Source: JAPOXR01 sp965116115 (GTDB taxonomy: Bacteria; Pseudomonadota; Alphaproteobacteria; Rhodobacterales; Rhodobacteraceae). Taken from it: a stretch of 64,000 nucleotides of DNA. This document shows positions 8,332 through 17,535 of the stretch, piece by piece. Made by a program: the position numbers and the translations under genes. Below the pieces are notes generated by a model. The model saw nothing but the letters and a program-made list of their open reading frames with translations. It did no database searches and had not been told where the DNA came from. The stretch is taken from contig OZ220486.1 of assembly GCA_965116115.1 (NCBI GenBank), positions 4,030,001 to 4,094,000 of the forward strand, given 5' to 3'. Positions within the stretch are counted from its first letter, which is position 1; every line of letters begins with the position of its first letter.

Positions 8332-9170
8332 GGCTTCCTGTCTGCCTGAACAGGCAGTCTGATTCTTGCGGCCCGACTGCCGGCCTTTACTTCTGTCAGA
8401 AAATGCCAAGTCATCCGGCACACTGAGTGAGGCAACTCTATGGAAAGGTCAAGCAGTAAAGACAATCGGCATGAATTCCGGTTCAACAGGTTCCAGAGGC
8501 ATGACAGACTTAACGGGTTGAACTGGAACGGAAATCGTCGGGCGAACATCAAGTATGGATCTGCCCGGGAAAGCAAGAATTGAAGCTGACTGGAGGTGAT
8601 GAACCGAGCGCGGGCGTCAAGCGGTGAACAGGCGGCAGTGAATGGCATTCGACTCGGCAGCTGCGGGGTGAATCATGCGTGAAATTTCGGAAATCCGTGG
8701 CTGGAAAGATCGGAACGCCGATAGTCGTGAAAACGAGTTGAATGACCGGAAAGTCGTGGTCGTGAATATCGGAAACGGTCATGAATGTCGGGATTGCGGT
8801 CGTGAATATGGGTTGAGGCGGTCGGAAAGAATGGTGATCGTGGAGCGGGCCAAGATTTTCGCCAGTGCGGATCAACGCGTTCCTGATAGGGAAGCGGAAT
8901 GCCGGTTGTCGTCATTCGCGAGAATCTTTGCCAGGCGCGGAACCTTGAGGCCGCCATCGGATCCCGCTGCGGCAGGGTCCCCGCCGCCGAAGTCGATACC
9001 CGGCATGGACGCGCCGGCTTGGCCGGGCCGCATCAGATTGACCTGCCCGATGTGTGCCGCCGGGGCCGGGCGAGATGCCAGGCCTATGTTGATGAACACA
9101 AGCTGTCCGGCGACTTGAGACGGACAGAACCATGCAAGCCGGCAAACCGGCAAGGATAGGAGAACTTAAA
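8332..9170. other. Gene-poor stretch upstream of the parA pseudogene
   Basis: About 840 bases without a convincing gene. Several short open frames exist on both strands but none shows family motifs, a good ribosome site or a plausible start. The notable content is the GGTCGTGAAT-type direct repeat cluster at 8758-8840, listed separately. Confidence 0.5.
8758..8840. repeat. Degenerate iteron-like direct repeats
   Basis: Four units begin with GGTC at 8758, 8777, 8798 and 8820. The first three read GGTCGTGAATATCGG, GGTCATGAATGTCGG and GGTCGTGAATATGGG, with periods of 19, 21 and 22 bp. Related GTCGTGA copies lie just upstream, at about 8723 and 8753. Spacing near two helical turns and closeness to a parA remnant suggest a former origin or partition site of a plasmid or element. 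The units are imperfect. Confidence 0.45.
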
Positions 9171-9695
9171 GTGTATTCAACAGACATTGAACGGATCACG
9201 GAAATAAGGCTTGAGAAACTGGACAGCGTCCTGCTGGCCGACCTCTTGGTCAGGGCGGCAAGTCCGGAGCGCGGCCCATGGAACGGCCTTCCCTTGGCTA
9301 GGACTCCGGGTATCTACGCCGTCTGCCTGCCGGACTGGCAAGACCGCCGATTCAACATTGACGCCGGAAACGCCAGATATGCGAATCCTGCCGGCGTCAA
9401 AACTCTGAAAGACAAGCGGAACCGCATCTTGGCAGCAGGTCCGACCGATATCCTCTACATCGGCGCGTCCGGATGCCTGCGCCGCCGGATGCAGCAGCTC
9501 GGGCGGTTCGGAATGGGCAGGGCCAAAAACCACAAGGGCGGCGAGTGGCTCTGGCAGGTCGAAGAAATCGGCCAAGCAAAGACCAGGATGTGGTGCTGCA
9601 CAGGCAGCAGCACTGAACAGAATTGCAAGAGCGGCCTGCTGGTGTTGTTCCAGGAAGAACACAAGGAGCTGCCGCTTGCTAACCGCGAAGACTGA
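9171..9695 (+). CDS. GIY-YIG-fold nuclease-like protein
   Basis: Contains GIYAV near residue 47 and LYIGAS near 94, the two halves of a GIY-YIG motif, followed by CLRRRMQQLGRFGMG (with an expected catalytic Arg) and HKGGEWLW. It ends with LLVLFQEEHKELPLANRED, where a Glu within an aromatic helix and the LPLAN tail are typical of a stand-alone GIY-YIG family. The start GTG at 9171 has AGGAG eight bases upstream, better than the ATG at 9132. It sits alone between the partition remnant and the secretin gene. Substrate unknown; probably DNA processing in the mobile element. Confidence 0.65.
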   Translation: MYSTDIERITEIRLEKLDSVLLADLLVRAASPERGPWNGLPLARTPGIYAVCLPDWQDRRFNIDAGNARYANPAGVKTLKDKRNRILAAGPTDILYIGASGCLRRRMQQLGRFGMGRAKNHKGGEWLWQVEEIGQAKTRMWCCTGSSTEQNCKSGLLVLFQEEHKELPLANRED

Positions 9696-9782
9696 AACAG
9701 CCGGCGATCAGGCGGCGTTTCCGGATGCATGCCGGTAGCGGCTAGGATGCACCGGAACAACCCGGCAGAAGGGCCGCCAGAC

Positions 9783-11249
9783 ATGAAATCGGAAATCGCG
9801 GTCCGGCTCGCGGGGATCACCGTCGCGCTGACCATCGCCGGCTGCATTAACCTTGGTCCCGCCAGCAACGGGGATGTCAAACAGGTTGAGGAGAAAATCG
9901 CTGCCAGCGGCGGGGGAATCACCGCGCTGGCGCGCGCAAGGGGCGAGCAGGCTGCAACCGGAATCAGACGGGCCGGACGGCCATGGTACGGCGACAGCGA
10001 CGAAAGCCTGCGCAGCCGGGATCCCGGTACCGGAACCGGGCTGCCGCTACCCCTCAGGCTGGAACGCCCGAACGCGGTCGCCGTCACCATCGGCAGGGGC
10101 GAGCCGGTCGGCACGGCAGCCGATATCGTCGCCGCAGCCGCCGGCATTCCCGTCGCGGTACGCACCGAAGTTACCGGACCGGACGGCCGGATCATCGCGA
10201 TACCGGTCCGCGGCGGGCGGCCGATCACTCATGACGGACCGCTCTCGCTTCTGCTGGAACGGATCGCCGCCGAATACGATCTGTTCTGGCGCTTCGACGG
10301 CCGGCAGATCCGCCTCTCGGCCATGGCCGCCCGTTCCTGGACGCTGCCCGCGCCGCCTGCCGTCACCCGCATCTCCGCCGCCGCCGGCGGCCTCGACAGC
10401 GGCGGCGGACGTTCCGTCTCCCTGTCGCGCGACAGCGTGCATGATTCATGGGCCGATCTGACGCGGCTGCTCGAAGCCGTCGTCGAGCCGCCCGGGCGGA
10501 TCGTCGCCGCCGGCGGTTCGGGACGCGTCATGGTCACCGGCCGCCCCTCCGCCCTCGCGGCCGCCGCCCGCGTCATCCGCGACTGGGAGGCAACCCACTC
10601 CGCGCGCATCGCCATCGAAGTGGCCGTCTACCAGCTGGATTCCAAGCGCGAACGCGATTTCCGCCTCAGCCTGCTCAGCCTCGGCGGTCCCGCCGGGGCG
10701 GCGAAAATCACCGCCGCGGAGGGATCCGCCGCGATCATCGGCTCCGTTCACGACAACGCATTCAGCCTTGATTTCACCGCTGTCGCCGGCCATGACGCCG
10801 TCATCTCCTGGCGCACCGCATCCACCGTCGCCCTGTCCGGATCGCCGGCTCCGATCATCCTCACCTCGGCCCGCAACTATGTCAGTTCGGTGTCGCGCAC
10901 GGAGGACGGCGGAACCACCGTCGAAACCGCCACCGTCGATGACGGGCTGTCGATCCATCTCGTGCCGAGACTGGTCGCCGGAGGCCGCATCCAGCTGTCC
11001 CTCACTTTGATGCTGAACGACTTCCGCGGCCTGACAAGCTTCGGCGACGTGCAGCTGCCGCAGATCGACCAGCGCATGGTCGCCAACGATGTGCTGCTCG
11101 CCCCGGGGGAAACCCTGCTGCTCTCCGGATACGAGCAGGCCTCCGAATCCGCAGGACGCGCATCCGGCATGCTCACAACCGGCCACAGCGCCGAATCCGA
11201 CCGCGTCACCCTCGTCCTGCTCGTCCGGCCGACCGTCTCCGATGCGTGA
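9783..11249 (+). CDS. PilN-like secretin lipoprotein
   Basis: Outer-membrane ring of the thin pilus. The start at ATG 9783 gives a lipoprotein signal with lipobox LTIAGC, so the mature protein begins at that Cys. The middle carries N-domain-like repeats (SRDSVHDSWADLTRLLEAVV, VMVTGRPSALAAAARVIRDW). The C-terminal secretin domain shows LSIHLVPRLVAGGRIQLSLT, then LPQIDQRMVANDVLLAPGETLLLSGYE, the usual end of the beta-barrel gate. Its length of 488 aa suits PilN of R64. It stands alone on the + strand, away from the ATPase gene, so the pilus genes are scattered. Confidence 0.75.
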   Translation: MKSEIAVRLAGITVALTIAGCINLGPASNGDVKQVEEKIAASGGGITALARARGEQAATGIRRAGRPWYGDSDESLRSRDPGTGTGLPLPLRLERPNAVAVTIGRGEPVGTAADIVAAAAGIPVAVRTEVTGPDGRIIAIPVRGGRPITHDGPLSLLLERIAAEYDLFWRFDGRQIRLSAMAARSWTLPAPPAVTRISAAAGGLDSGGGRSVSLSRDSVHDSWADLTRLLEAVVEPPGRIVAAGGSGRVMVTGRPSALAAAARVIRDWEATHSARIAIEVAVYQLDSKRERDFRLSLLSLGGPAGAAKITAAEGSAAIIGSVHDNAFSLDFTAVAGHDAVISWRTASTVALSGSPAPIILTSARNYVSSVSRTEDGGTTVETATVDDGLSIHLVPRLVAGGRIQLSLTLMLNDFRGLTSFGDVQLPQIDQRMVANDVLLAPGETLLLSGYEQASESAGRASGMLTTGHSAESDRVTLVLLVRPTVSDA

Positions 11250-11602
11250 CCGGCGCCAGCCGCACATGGCGGGCGGAGGGAAACGGAAGGTCCCGGATAT
11301 CGCCGAAAAGCGGTTCGGCTAGCGGATCCGGCAGCGCCGGCCAAACGGATCCGCTGTCCTCGCTCTGTCTTTCGAACAGCATTCCTGCCGGAATCGATCA
11401 TCCCGGCACATCAGCCGGCGGCGGGCGCCTCCGCAGAGCCTGGTCCGCCTTCATCCGACCGCTCCGACCGCATGGGGTTTACGGCAGGCCACGGGATTCC
11501 TCAGACCGCATAAGGCAACAGCCGGCCAACCGTGAAGATGCCTTGATTGCGGCGCTGAATATAACTATGGCCGGTTCCGGCATGCATACAGGGAAATGAG
11601 CG
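11250..11602. other. Intergenic, no gene seen
   Basis: About 350 bases between the secretin and the large Sel1 gene. GC-rich with short unconvincing frames. No clear hairpin with a T-run, no repeat and no RNA gene was found. Confidence 0.5.
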
Positions 11603-14600
11603 ATGCAGACGGTCGGCAAGAGGATGTTCAGAGATTTTCCGGCTCTCGCGGCGGCGATCGCGATGCTGCTGCTTGCCGCCGCGGCTGCATCCGCCGAGAC
11701 ACTGTCCAAAGATGTCGATGAAATTCGCCGGGCCGCCGAACAGGGCGATGCCGAAGCGCAGTACGAGCTCGGCTATATGTACTATTCCGACAATGGCGTT
11801 CCGGAGGATTATGCAGAGGCCGTGCGCTGGTTCCGGATGGCCGCCGAACAGGGATTTGCCAAAGCGCAAAACAACCTCGGCTATATGTACGAATTCGGCA
11901 AAGGCGTGCCGAAGGATGATGCCGAAGCCGTCCGGTGGTACCAAATGGCCGCAGATCAGGGATATGCCCAGGCGAAATTACGGCTCGGCTTGATGTACCA
12001 CTTCGGCAAAGGCGTTCCGGCGGATTATGCTGAAGCAATTCGCTTATTCAGAATGGCCGCCGAGCAGGGCGATTCCAAGGCACAATTTTTGCTCGGCCGT
12101 ATCCTAGCCGGCGGACTCAACCTACCGGCCGGCAGCACCGAGGCAGCACAATGGTACCGCAAAGCCGCCGAACAGGGACTTGCCGCGGCGCAGTACGAGC
12201 TCGGCGATATGTACAATTACGGCCAAGGCGTGACGGAAGACGATGCCGAAGCCGTACGGTGGTACCGCAGGGCCGCGGAGCAGGGGCATGCCGAGGCGCA
12301 ACTCAGGCTCGGCCATATGTACAGCGGCTACATATACAGAGATGGCGAGGAAGTTCCTCCGGATACCGCTGAAGCGGCGCGTTGGTTCCGAATGGCCGCC
12401 GAACAGGGGAACGCTGATGCGCAAACCCGCCTCGGCTCTATGTTCTATTACGGCGAAGGCGTGCCGGAGGATCATGCCGAAGCCGTCCACTGGTACCGCA
12501 AGGCCGCCAAACAAGGTGACGCAGGGGCGCAATTCGGCCTCGGCCAAGTGTACAGCGGTGGCGAAAGCGTGCTGGAGGACGATGCCGAGGCGGTGCGATG
12601 GCTTGGAATGGCCGCCGAACAGGATAAAAACGGGGCGCTATTCGAGCTTCGCCAGGCGGCCGAAAATGGAAACGCCGACGCGTTGCGCTGGCTGCGTACG
12701 GCCGCAGAAAAGGGGGACGCCGAAGCGCGGAGGACACTTAGTTACCTGTACCAATTTGGCCATTATGGGGCAGGCATAAAGGAGGACGATGCCGAGGCAT
12801 TGCGATGGTTCCGAACAGTCGCGGAAAAGGGCGATGCCGAGACGCAGTACCGCCTCGGCATGCACTACCTTGGAAAGGGCGAGCCGGAAGATCATACTGA
12901 AGCCGTCCGGTGGCTTCGCAACGCCGCCGAACAGAGGTACTCTGACGCCCAATTCGCTCTTGGCTATATGTACGTCAACGGCGAAGGCGTACCCGCAGAC
13001 GATGCCGAGGCGGTGCGATGGTACCGCATGGCCGCCGAACAGGGACTTGCCGCGGCGCAGAACAGTCTCGGCGACATTTACAATTACGGCCATGGCCTGC
13101 CGGAGGACGATGCCGCAGCCGTGCGTTGGTACCGCAGGGCCGCCGAACAGGGGTTCGCCGTGGCGCAGGTCAACCTCGGCTATATGTACGACCATGGCGC
13201 AGGCTTGCCGGAGGACGATGCCGAAGCCGTGCGTTGGTACCGCAGGGCCGCAGAGCTGGGAAGCTCCCAGGCGCAGTTCAACCTCGGTAACACGCACAGA
13301 AGCGGCGAAAGTCCGCCGGAGGACGGTGCCGAGGCGTTGCGCTGGTTCCGAACGGCCGCGGAACAAGGTGATGCAGAGGCGCAGTACAGCCTCGGCATGT
13401 ACTACCATGGCGTGCCGCACTACCTTGGCGTGAATGTCTACAATTTCGCGCCACACTACCACCATGTCGAGGCCGTCCGGTGGCACCGCATGGCCGCCGA
13501 ACAGGGACTTGCCGCGGCGCAAAACAGCCTCGGCGACATGTATTACTTCGGCGAAGACTTCTTGCCGGAAGACGATGCCGAGGCGGTGCGGTGGTACCGC
13601 AAAGCCGCCGAACAGGGACTTGCCGAAGCACAATTCGTTCTCGGGATTAGGTACGCCCAAGGCGAAGGCGTGCCGGAAGACGATGCCGAAGCCGTCCGGT
13701 GGTACCGCAAAGCCGCCGAACACGGACTTGCCGAAGCACAATTCGTTCTCGGCGTTATGTACGCCGAAGGCGAAGGCGTGCCGGTAGACTATGCCGAAGC
13801 CGTCCGGTGGTACCGCAAAGCCGCCGAACAGGGACTTGCCGAAGCACAATTCGTTCTCGGCGTTATGTACGCCGAAGGCGAAGGCGTGCCGGAAGACGAT
13901 GCCGAAGCCGTCCACTGGTACCGCAGGGCCGCAGAGCAGGGCGATTCCGATGCGCAACTTAACCTCGGCTATCGGTATGCCGAAGGCGAAGGCGTGCCGG
14001 TAGACTATGCCGAGGCGATGCGCTGGTACCGCATGGCAGCAGAGCAGGGAAACGCTGCGGCGCGGTTCAAACTCGGCTATATGTACTACAATGGCGAAGG
14101 CGTGCCGGTAGACTATGCTGAAGCCGTCCAGTGGTACACCGGGGCCGCGTATCTCGGAAATACTGCAGCGCAGTTCAAACTCGGCTATATGTACGCCAAC
14201 GGCGAAGGCGTGCCGGTAGACTATACCGAGGCGATGCGTTGGTACCGCATGGCCGCCGAACAGGGACTTGCCGAAGCTCAATTCGCTCTCGGCTATATGT
14301 ACGCCGAAGGCGAAGGCTTGCTGGAGGACAATGCCGAAGCCGTCCGGTGGTACCGCAAAGCCGCCGAACAGGGACTTGCCATGGCGCAGTTCAACCTCGG
14401 AAATATGTACTACTACGGCGATGGCGTACCGGAAGACCATATCAAGGCCGTCCGGTGGCACCGCAAGGCCGCGGAGCAAGGGCTAGCCGAGGCGCAAAAC
14501 AACCTCGGCTATATGTACGACTATGGCAAAGGCGTACCGGAAGACCATGCCGAGGCAGTCCAATGGTACCGCAAGGCCGCAGAGCAAGGGGACGCCCGGG

Positions 14601-14830
14601 CGCCACTTAACCTCGCTGCCATCTACATAAAAGACAGAGGCGTGCGGAAAGACCTTGTCGAGGCTTACGCATGGGCGAGCATCGCCAGGGCGCAAGGAGG
14701 CAGCGAGACGGTGGATGAACTCCGGAACCAGCTCGCCGGATGGATGATCTCAGCAGAAATCTCGGAAGCACAGAAGAGGGCACGCGAGATCTGGGAGCGG
14801 ATCATGGAACCGGCGGGAGCGACGGAATGA
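11603..14830 (+). CDS. Large secreted Sel1-repeat (SLR) protein, about 27 repeats
   Basis: Starts with a signal peptide (basic start, then PALAAAIAMLLLAAAAASA), so it is exported. About 27 consecutive Sel1-like repeats of ~36 residues follow, consensus AEAVRWYRKAAEQG...AQ..LG.MY..G.GVPEDD, ending in a cap VEAYAWASIARAQGG. Repeats 9-10 and 16 carry insertions or deletions. Repeats 18-20 (about 13.58-13.9 kb) are nearly identical at DNA level, pointing to recent unit duplication. SLR proteins form alpha-solenoids used in protein-protein binding, including host-directed effectors and regulators. It overlaps the following RHH gene by ATGA. The role is unknown; in a type IVB context an interaction protein or effector is possible (inference). 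Confidence 0.9.
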   Translation: MQTVGKRMFRDFPALAAAIAMLLLAAAAASAETLSKDVDEIRRAAEQGDAEAQYELGYMYYSDNGVPEDYAEAVRWFRMAAEQGFAKAQNNLGYMYEFGKGVPKDDAEAVRWYQMAADQGYAQAKLRLGLMYHFGKGVPADYAEAIRLFRMAAEQGDSKAQFLLGRILAGGLNLPAGSTEAAQWYRKAAEQGLAAAQYELGDMYNYGQGVTEDDAEAVRWYRRAAEQGHAEAQLRLGHMYSGYIYRDGEEVPPDTAEAARWFRMAAEQGNADAQTRLGSMFYYGEGVPEDHAEAVHWYRKAAKQGDAGAQFGLGQVYSGGESVLEDDAEAVRWLGMAAEQDKNGALFELRQAAENGNADALRWLRTAAEKGDAEARRTLSYLYQFGHYGAGIKEDDAEALRWFRTVAEKGDAETQYRLGMHYLGKGEPEDHTEAVRWLRNAAEQRYSDAQFALGYMYVNGEGVPADDAEAVRWYRMAAEQGLAAAQNSLGDIYNYGHGLPEDDAAAVRWYRRAAEQGFAVAQVNLGYMYDHGAGLPEDDAEAVRWYRRAAELGSSQAQFNLGNTHRSGESPPEDGAEALRWFRTAAEQGDAEAQYSLGMYYHGVPHYLGVNVYNFAPHYHHVEAVRWHRMAAEQGLAAAQNSLGDMYYFGEDFLPEDDAEAVRWYRKAAEQGLAEAQFVLGIRYAQGEGVPEDDAEAVRWYRKAAEHGLAEAQFVLGVMYAEGEGVPVDYAEAVRWYRKAAEQGLAEAQFVLGVMYAEGEGVPEDDAEAVHWYRRAAEQGDSDAQLNLGYRYAEGEGVPVDYAEAMRWYRMAAEQGNAAARFKLGYMYYNGEGVPVDYAEAVQWYTGAAYLGNTAAQFKLGYMYANGEGVPVDYTEAMRWYRMAAEQGLAEAQFALGYMYAEGEGLLEDNAEAVRWYRKAAEQGLAMAQFNLGNMYYYGDGVPEDHIKAVRWHRKAAEQGLAEAQNNLGYMYDYGKGVPEDHAEAVQWYRKAAEQGDARAPLNLAAIYIKDRGVRKDLVEAYAWASIARAQGGSETVDELRNQLAGWMISAEISEAQKRAREIWERIMEPAGATE

Positions 14831-15036
14831 CGGGCAAGCGGTCCCTCAGATACCGGCGTGAAACTGTCTATCCGGTTCGCACGACCTTCAGCCTGCCGCT
14901 GGCTCTGCGTGACGCGCTGGAACGGGAGGCCGCCGAAACCGAGCGGTCGGTCGCCGCCGTGGTCCGGGACGCGCTGACGCGCGGTCTGCCGCTGGTGCGG
15001 GAGGCGCGGAGCGGAACGGAGGAAGAGCGGCGGTGA
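14827..15036 (+). CDS. Small ribbon-helix-helix (CopG/Arc-like) DNA-binding protein
   Basis: The 69-residue product has a beta-strand TVYPVRTTFSLPLALRDALE followed by helices ETERSVAAVVRDALTRGL, the RHH_1 pattern. Its ATG overlaps the stop of the Sel1 gene (ATGA), so the two are co-translated and it may regulate this locus or be an orphan antitoxin. No toxin gene follows; the next frame is a Sel1 fragment. Confidence 0.6.
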   Translation: MTGKRSLRYRRETVYPVRTTFSLPLALRDALEREAAETERSVAAVVRDALTRGLPLVREARSGTEEERR

Positions 15037-15038
15037 GC

Positions 15039-15164
15039 ATGGACGGCACGGTCATGGCATTGGGCCGCTCCGCCGGGAACCTCGCCGCTTCGGGCGGGAG
15101 GACCGGCGGCAACCGCAGGGCTGCGGACCAAGGCGACGCCTGCGCCCGGCACAAGCTCGGCTAG
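15039..15164 (+). pseudogene. Sel1-repeat gene remnant
   Basis: A 41-codon frame ending RRAADQGDACARHKLG followed by TAG (15162-15164). The end matches the core of a Sel1 repeat (AAEQGDA.AQ.KLGYMY), with the stop where the Tyr of LGYMY would be. It is a stub of a lost SLR gene between two intact ones. Confidence 0.5.
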
Positions 15165-15446
15165 ATGAGCGCTGAGGGCGGCAGGCCGGTTCCGATCAAC
15201 CGCCGAGAGGGAGAGGCCGATGCGCGGTTCACGTACCGATGCGCGGTTCACGTGCGTTGAAACATTCGGCTGACAACAGGCCGCGGTGCCGCCCGTACGG
15301 CGCCGGCGACACAGAACGGTCCCGGACACGAAGAACCGACCCGGCAAACCGAAGGGCAGCATGACGAAAGCCGCGAACAGCACCGGCCTCGGTAAAGGCT
15401 CCGCCGCCGTGTCCGGGCGAACCGGAAACACCGGAAGCCGGGGACC

Positions 15447-16145
15447 ATGACCTTGGCGCCGCTGACCAAGCTGCTGGCCGCGGCCGAAAACGGCGATTCC
15501 GCGGCCCGCCTGGAGCTCGGCCTGATCCATGCCTACGGCGAGGGCGTGCCTCAGGACGACGCCGAAGCGGCGCGGTGGCTGCGCATGGCCGCCGAGCAGG
15601 GCAACGCCGCCGCCCGGATCAATCTCGGCATCATGTTCGCGAACGGCAGGGGCGTGCCGCGAGACGACGCCGAGGCGGTGAGGTGGCTGCGCATGGCCGC
15701 CGAACAGGGCAACGCCGGGGCCCAGTACATTCTCGGGACGAGACTCTCCGGCAGGGAAGCCGAGGCGGTGCGGTGGCTGCGCATGGCCGCCGAACAGGGC
15801 AACGCCGCGGCCGGGCTCAGTCTCGGCATCTGTTATGAGAAGGGTCAGGACGTGCCGCGCGACCTCAGGGAGGCCCTGCGCTGGTACCGCATGGCGGCGG
15901 AACAGGGTTCCGTCGCCGCCCAGTACCGGCTCGGTCTCAAGCTGCATGACGGCGACGGAATCCTGCAGGACTGGGTCGAGAGCCACGCCTGGGCCAACCT
16001 CGCCGCCTCCGCGGGACACGCCCGTGCCCGGACCCTCCGGGACGATCTCGCCGGCAAAATGACCAAGGAGGACATCTCCGCCGCCCAGAAACTGTCGCGC
16101 GCCCTGCAGAGAGACATGGCGGAACCCGAGTCCGGCAACAGCTGA
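15447..16145 (+). CDS. Sel1-repeat protein, short
   Basis: A 232-residue protein made of about six Sel1-like repeats (for example DDAEAVRWLRMAAEQGNA.AQ..LG) and the same kind of C-terminal cap as the large paralogue (WVESHAWANLAASAGHARA, then KLSRALQ). One repeat is shortened (LSGREAEAVRWL). No signal peptide is evident from the ATG at 15447, so it is probably cytoplasmic, unlike its larger neighbour. It may be a partner or diverged copy of the 27-repeat protein; no specific function is assignable. Confidence 0.82.
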   Translation: MTLAPLTKLLAAAENGDSAARLELGLIHAYGEGVPQDDAEAARWLRMAAEQGNAAARINLGIMFANGRGVPRDDAEAVRWLRMAAEQGNAGAQYILGTRLSGREAEAVRWLRMAAEQGNAAAGLSLGICYEKGQDVPRDLREALRWYRMAAEQGSVAAQYRLGLKLHDGDGILQDWVESHAWANLAASAGHARARTLRDDLAGKMTKEDISAAQKLSRALQRDMAEPESGNS

Positions 16146-16289
16146 CGGAAGGCCGTCCGCCTCTCCGGAAGTCGGCTGAAAGGCCGGCGGGCGGCGATCC
16201 GGAAAATGTTCTCACAGCGGTCGGCGGCTCCCTCTCCTGCCGGAAATACCGTTTCAGGCCGCATGCGGGTTCCGGTTACAGTTCAGGGC

Positions 16290-16721
16290 ATGGAAGAAAA
16301 AGCTGAGATCAGCAACCGCTGGCAGATGCGGACGGCCGGAACCGCCGGGCTTGAAGACGTTTGGTCACGGCGGGAAGAAATCGACATGGAAGGCAGGCGC
16401 CCCCTGAACCATGCATGCGCGCAGGGGCGACGGAATCTCGCCCGGATCCTGATCGAGGCCGGCGCGCCGGCTGATTCCTCCGATACACTCGGCCAGGCTC
16501 CCTGCACTGCGGCGCTGCGTGGGAGGAACGGGCCGACAGCTAAGCGAAGACTGAGTTCGGAATCACGCCGCCGCGCTTCGCCGCCTTGCGCGGCACGGCC
16601 GGATCCGTTGCCGCGCCGCTTGATGCCGGAGTTGATCCCGGGGGATCGACAATGCCGGCAGTGCCGCCGAAGCCGGCTGTTTCCCGGCCTTGAAAATCAT
16701 TCTGAAGCTGTTGACGGATGA
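16290..16721 (+). pseudogene. Ankyrin-repeat protein fragment
   Basis: The segment DMEGRRPLNHACAQGRRNLARILIEAGAPADSSDTLGQAPCTAAL is about one and a half ankyrin repeats (G-x-x-PL-x-x-A...G...LLx-x-GA). After about 16550 the sequence turns into an Arg/Ser/Pro-rich tail without repeats, as after a frameshift or deletion. The start is uncertain (ATG 16290 or 16206). Ankyrin and Sel1 proteins together recall host-interaction gene clusters, but this copy looks broken. Confidence 0.5.
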
Positions 16722-16856
16722 ATTCGGAAACAACAAAAATTCCGATTTTAAGAAATTATTTTGGTTTTCTATTGAAATTCCTGATTTTCAGAAATATCGC
16801 TCTTCCGTCCAAGGCGCGGGCAAAGGCCCGCGTCAGATCCTTGGAGCGCGCCGGAG

Positions 16857-17228
16857 ATGGAGCCAGCGGATGAGAGGGTGCGCAGACAGCGGCTGGGCCG
16901 GCGGCTTCGCGATGCGCGTCGCCGCACCGGGCTCACCCAGGCCGAAGCGGCAGGGCGGACAGCGATGTCAGCCTCGGCCTTGTCGGAAATCGAGCGCGGC
17001 CGGCGGCGTCTTGATGCGCTGGCGCTCGCCCGTCTGGCCCGGCTCTGCCGGGTCGACCCCGGATGGCTCGCCACCGGCGAGCCGCCGACAACGGAACTGC
17101 CGCCCGACATCGCCAAGCTGGTGCGGCTGGCGGCCGGCCTGCCGGAAGCGGAACGGAGAGAACTGGCGCGGATGGCCGAATGGCTGCGCTGGCGACGGAG
17201 GAGGGAAAATGAAAACGGACCTGCTTGA
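16857..17228 (+). CDS. XRE-family transcriptional regulator
   Basis: The N-terminal Cro/CI-type HTH reads RLGRRLRDARRRTGLTQAEAAGRTAMSASALSEIERGRRRLD, with helix 3 MSASALSEIERG and then LARLARLCRVDPGWLATGE, a common phage/element repressor pattern. The C-terminus is a short helical domain (AAGLPEAERRELARMAEWLR). It overlaps the next gene, a second HTH-like protein, by about 20 bp. The upstream 16.72-16.83 kb stretch is unusually AT-rich and is the likely promoter/operator area. Probably an element-borne regulator. Confidence 0.75.
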   Translation: MEPADERVRRQRLGRRLRDARRRTGLTQAEAAGRTAMSASALSEIERGRRRLDALALARLARLCRVDPGWLATGEPPTTELPPDIAKLVRLAAGLPEAERRELARMAEWLRWRRRRENENGPA

Positions 17229-17535
17229 TTATGCGCCGGAACCGGGGCGCGCCGCGGCCGGGGATGATGTCGACGGCTATGAATACGAAACCTCGGTGCG
17301 GATGCCTCTGATCGCCAGCGTCACGCTGGGCGGCATCGGCCAGGCCCTGATCGAGGCGCGCGCCGCCTGCGGTCTGCCGATCGACGACCTGGCCAGCAGG
17401 ATCGGGGTGGAGGGCGGCTGGCTGCGGCGCTGCGAGGCCGCCGGTTATGCCGGCGCCCCGCTAAGCCTGCTGACGGCGCTGGAGCGCGAACTGCCGGTCC
17501 GGCTGGAAATCACCGTGATGCTGGAGCGCGACTGA
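17209..17535 (+). CDS. Small HTH-like protein paired with the XRE regulator
   Basis: The 108-residue product from the ATG at 17209 (preceded by GGAGGG) contains GGIGQALIEARAACGLPIDDLASRIGVEGGWLRRCEAAG, a diverged XRE helix-turn-helix, and ends LERELPVRLEITVMLERD. Its start lies inside the upstream XRE gene, so the two are coupled. The acidic N-terminal part has no recognised motif. The pair may act as a regulator with co-regulator, or antitoxin-like; function unknown. Confidence 0.55.
   Translation: MKTDLLDYAPEPGRAAAGDDVDGYEYETSVRMPLIASVTLGGIGQALIEARAACGLPIDDLASRIGVEGGWLRRCEAAGYAGAPLSLLTALERELPVRLEITVMLERD

Noticed and set aside
8675..9118. 147-codon + frame containing CRDCG as a zinc-finger protein
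   Set aside because: The apparent motif arises from the GGTCGTGAAT direct repeats; no start signal or homologous pattern.
12638..14479. 613-codon open frame antisense to the large Sel1 gene
   Set aside because: It is an artefact of the 108-bp repeat period: the reverse frame stays open because each repeat has the same composition. The + strand has the signal peptide, repeat consensus and cap.
11603..14830. Sel1 DNA repeats as a CRISPR array
   Set aside because: Repeats are 108 bp, coding and in frame with no unique spacers; no CRISPR array or cas gene was seen in the window.
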